NCBI GenBank assembly: GCA_024398055.1
Contig: CP073749.1
Coordinates: 1,922,594 to 1,986,593 of the forward strand
Direction of reading: 5' to 3'
Length of the DNA stretch: 64,000 nucleotides
From: a bacterium SCSIO 12741
GTDB taxonomy: Bacteria; Bacteroidota; Bacteroidia; Flavobacteriales_G; Salibacteraceae
The position numbers and the translations under genes are program-made. Each line of letters begins with the position of its first letter. Position 1 is the first letter of the stretch. Positions 62,557 through 64,000 of the stretch are shown one piece after another. The notes under the pieces were generated by a model, which was given only the letters and a program-made list of their open reading frames with translations, did not search any database and was not told the origin of the DNA.

Positions 62557-62883
62557 ATGCACACTCAATTAACCGAGAAGGAAACCACCGTTCTGCGTTT
62601 AATCATTGCTGGGTATTCTACCCGAGACATTGGAGAGAAATTGGGAATTCACCTCAATACGGTGAGCAGTACCAAGAGAAGGATCATGAACAAACTAAAG
62701 GTTGAAACCGACATTGGCATGTTGAGAACGGCCCTGCGTGGAGGGCTTGTAAAAATTGAAGAGATTTTGGACAACGAGATGGCCGAAATGGTGGTTCTCG
62801 AATCCGGAAGTGAAGCTACTATTTATGTGACCGAGAAAGTAGGAAGCATTAAGGTGTGCATCCATCCTGGAGATCCGACCTAA
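62557..62883 (+). CDS. Short LuxR-type HTH regulator
   Basis: The 108-residue protein has a GerE/LuxR HTH at the N-terminus (LTEKETTVLRLIIAGYSTRD, then GEKLGIHLNTVSSTKRRIMNKL). No receiver domain precedes it. A 40-residue C-terminal strand-rich tail (AEMVVLESGSEATIYVTEKV) resembles no sensor that I know. It could be an orphan regulator or one controlled by partner binding. It is a lone gene after a long leader. Confidence 0.78.
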   Translation: MHTQLTEKETTVLRLIIAGYSTRDIGEKLGIHLNTVSSTKRRIMNKLKVETDIGMLRTALRGGLVKIEEILDNEMAEMVVLESGSEATIYVTEKVGSIKVCIHPGDPT

Positions 62884-63030
62884 CACCTGCTGGCGAATAG
62901 TTAGTCATTTTAGACCACATCCCCGTGGCGCTCCTATCTCAGGTGGGACGGCTTTGTTGTGCACACAATTTCACTGCATATTGGAAAATGAGTTAGGGGG
63001 AATCCAGTTAGGCTACAAAACGGGAGTATA

Positions 63031-63067
63031 AAGAACCCAGAATGCCCATATCGACACCTGAGTTCTT
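63031..63067. terminator. Terminator-like hairpin between luxR-type gene and lysS
   Basis: AAGAACCCAG (63031-63040) and CTGAGTTCTT (63058-63067) form a 10-bp stem with one C-A mismatch. T-rich sequence follows on the plus strand, and a shorter T-run follows on the minus strand. It could end lysS transcription and the LuxR-type gene. Confidence 0.55.
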
Positions 63068-63094
63068 CTTTTTCAAATAAGTTCTTGAAGTTTT

Positions 63095-64000
63095 TTAGCC
63101 GATGAACTCCACAAACAAGCCATCATCGGTTTTGTCAACCTTGGTCAAGCCTTGTTTGGAAAGTCCTTTCATGCCTTTGTCCCAGCCTTTGTTACTTAAG
63201 CCGGCTTGCTCTTTCAAGGATCCAATCTCAACGCGACCGGCGTCTACAAGCAGATCGTATATGGCCTTTTCATTGGGTGTGAGATCCAATTCTTTCTTCG
63301 GAGCTTCAAATTTTTCCGGACGCATTTGCGGGAAGAAAAGTACATCCTGAATGCTGTCGCTATTGGTTAAGAACATGCACAAACGATCAATACCGATTCC
63401 CATTCCAGAAGTTGGAGGCATACCGTATTCAAGGGCTCGCAAGAAGTCCTGGTCGATGAACATAGCTTCGTCATCTCCTTTTTCCGAAAGCTTCAACTGA
63501 TCCTCGAAGCGCTCCCGTTGATCGATAGGATCGTTCAGCTCGGTATAAGCATTGGCCAGCTCTTTTCCATTGACCATCAATTCAAAGCGTTCAGTTAAGG
63601 AATCGTCGTCGCGGTGTTTTTTACAAAGTGGAGACATTTCTACCGGGTAGTCGGTGATGAATGTCGGTTGGATGTAATGATGCTCACATCTTTCACCAAA
63701 AATCTCGTCAATCAACTTTCCTTTACCCATAGAATCGTCTACCTCGATATCCAGGGATTTGGCCACTTCGCGAATCTCGTCTTCCGATTTTCCGTTTAGA
63801 TCGTGGCCCGTATGTTCCTTAATAGCACTCAAGATTGGTACTCGTGGATAGGGAGCTTTAAAATCAACCTGATTGTCGCCAATTTGGGTTAGGGTTGAGC
63901 CATTCACTTCCTGACTAACCGTTTCGAGCATAGTCTCGGTGAAGTCCATCATCCAATGGTAATCTTTGTAAGCCACATAGATTTCCATAACCGTAAACTC
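63095..64000 (-). CDS. lysS: Lysyl-tRNA synthetase, class II (partial, 5' end outside window)
   Basis: The frame is open to the window edge (it reads EFTV just before the internal Met at 63988), so about the last 300 residues are present. Class II LysRS features are PEFT-type VMEIYVAYKDYHWMMDF, the ATP/lysine-site region TDYPVEMSPLCKKH, YTELNDPIDQRERFEDQLK (partly quoted) and motif 3 GMGIGIDRLCMFLTN. A C-terminal extension of about 75 residues after motif 3 (FFPQMRPEKFEAPKK onward) is common in Bacteroidota LysRS. It charges tRNA-Lys. Confidence 0.93.
   Translation of the reverse strand, partial: EFTVMEIYVAYKDYHWMMDFTETMLETVSQEVNGSTLTQIGDNQVDFKAPYPRVPILSAIKEHTGHDLNGKSEDEIREVAKSLDIEVDDSMGKGKLIDEIFGERCEHHYIQPTFITDYPVEMSPLCKKHRDDDSLTERFELMVNGKELANAYTELNDPIDQRERFEDQLKLSEKGDDEAMFIDQDFLRALEYGMPPTSGMGIGIDRLCMFLTNSDSIQDVLFFPQMRPEKFEAPKKELDLTPNEKAIYDLLVDAGRVEIGSLKEQAGLSNKGWDKGMKGLSKQGLTKVDKTDDGLFVEFIG

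Overview
The window comes from a chromosome of a Bacteroidota bacterium, most likely of the order Flavobacteriales. The evidence is C-terminal type IX secretion (T9SS) sorting domains on three secreted proteins, a SprB-type repeat, two-component regulator-propeller (Reg_prop/Y_Y_Y) sensors, a LytS/LytTR pair, a CarboxypepD_reg-TonB receptor, near absence of Shine-Dalgarno sequences, and promoters of the TTTG / TAnnTTTG type. Base composition is moderate and fairly even. I saw no rRNA, tRNA, CRISPR array, insertion sequence or prophage.

Layout. 1-9.2 kb: an AraC/GyrI-type regulator, a GreA/B-like small protein, an unknown membrane-anchored protein, two tandem surface-antigen outer-membrane barrels plus a third barrel protein, an AraC regulator divergent from a 4-TM protein, and a class 3 lipase. 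9.2-15.3 kb: a BNR/Ycf48-like lipoprotein behind a YtxH/holin-X-type envelope operon, an EF-hand protein, a frameshifted barrel protein, a frameshifted AraC regulator, a lipoprotein and an SRPBCC protein. 15.5-21.1 kb: a hybrid propeller histidine kinase with its NarL-type response regulator, an AarF/ABC1 kinase and a frameshifted TetR regulator. 21.4-31.1 kb: a single giant T9SS-exported adhesin of about 3,254 residues. 31.3-41.5 kb: an AlkD-like repair protein, a TonB-linked receptor, LytS/LytTR, an unknown secreted protein, an orphan propeller protein without a kinase domain, and a helical-repeat protein. 41.6-46.2 kb: a tightly overlapping lipid operon (small membrane protein, CDP-alcohol phosphatidyltransferase, CDP-diglyceride synthase, two PlsC acyltransferases, a GNAT acyltransferase, a class V aminotransferase) behind a near-consensus promoter. 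46.3-64 kb: an EEP-family phosphatase, two more T9SS cargo proteins, an SDR, a family 9 glycosyltransferase, an ECF sigma with a putative anti-sigma, a CDF zinc transporter, a DUF4136 lipoprotein, a barrel protein, an FAD oxidoreductase, a nucleoid-associated protein, cardiolipin synthase, a metallophosphoesterase, a TonB protein, a short LuxR-type regulator, and the 3' part of lysS running off the window.

Most noteworthy. (1) In the giant adhesin, three unrelated domains are inserted at the same loop of separate HYR-like repeats. (2) The lipid operon encodes every step from acyl acceptor to CDP-alcohol transfer, plus an acyltransferase and an aminotransferase of unassigned role, and looks like an undescribed aminolipid or N-acyl-amine pathway. 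(3) Three neighbouring genes each lack one base in a G/C homopolymer, so either the assembly has systematic errors here or these regulators and a barrel protein are decaying. Three convergent gene pairs interlock their stop codons in four bases.
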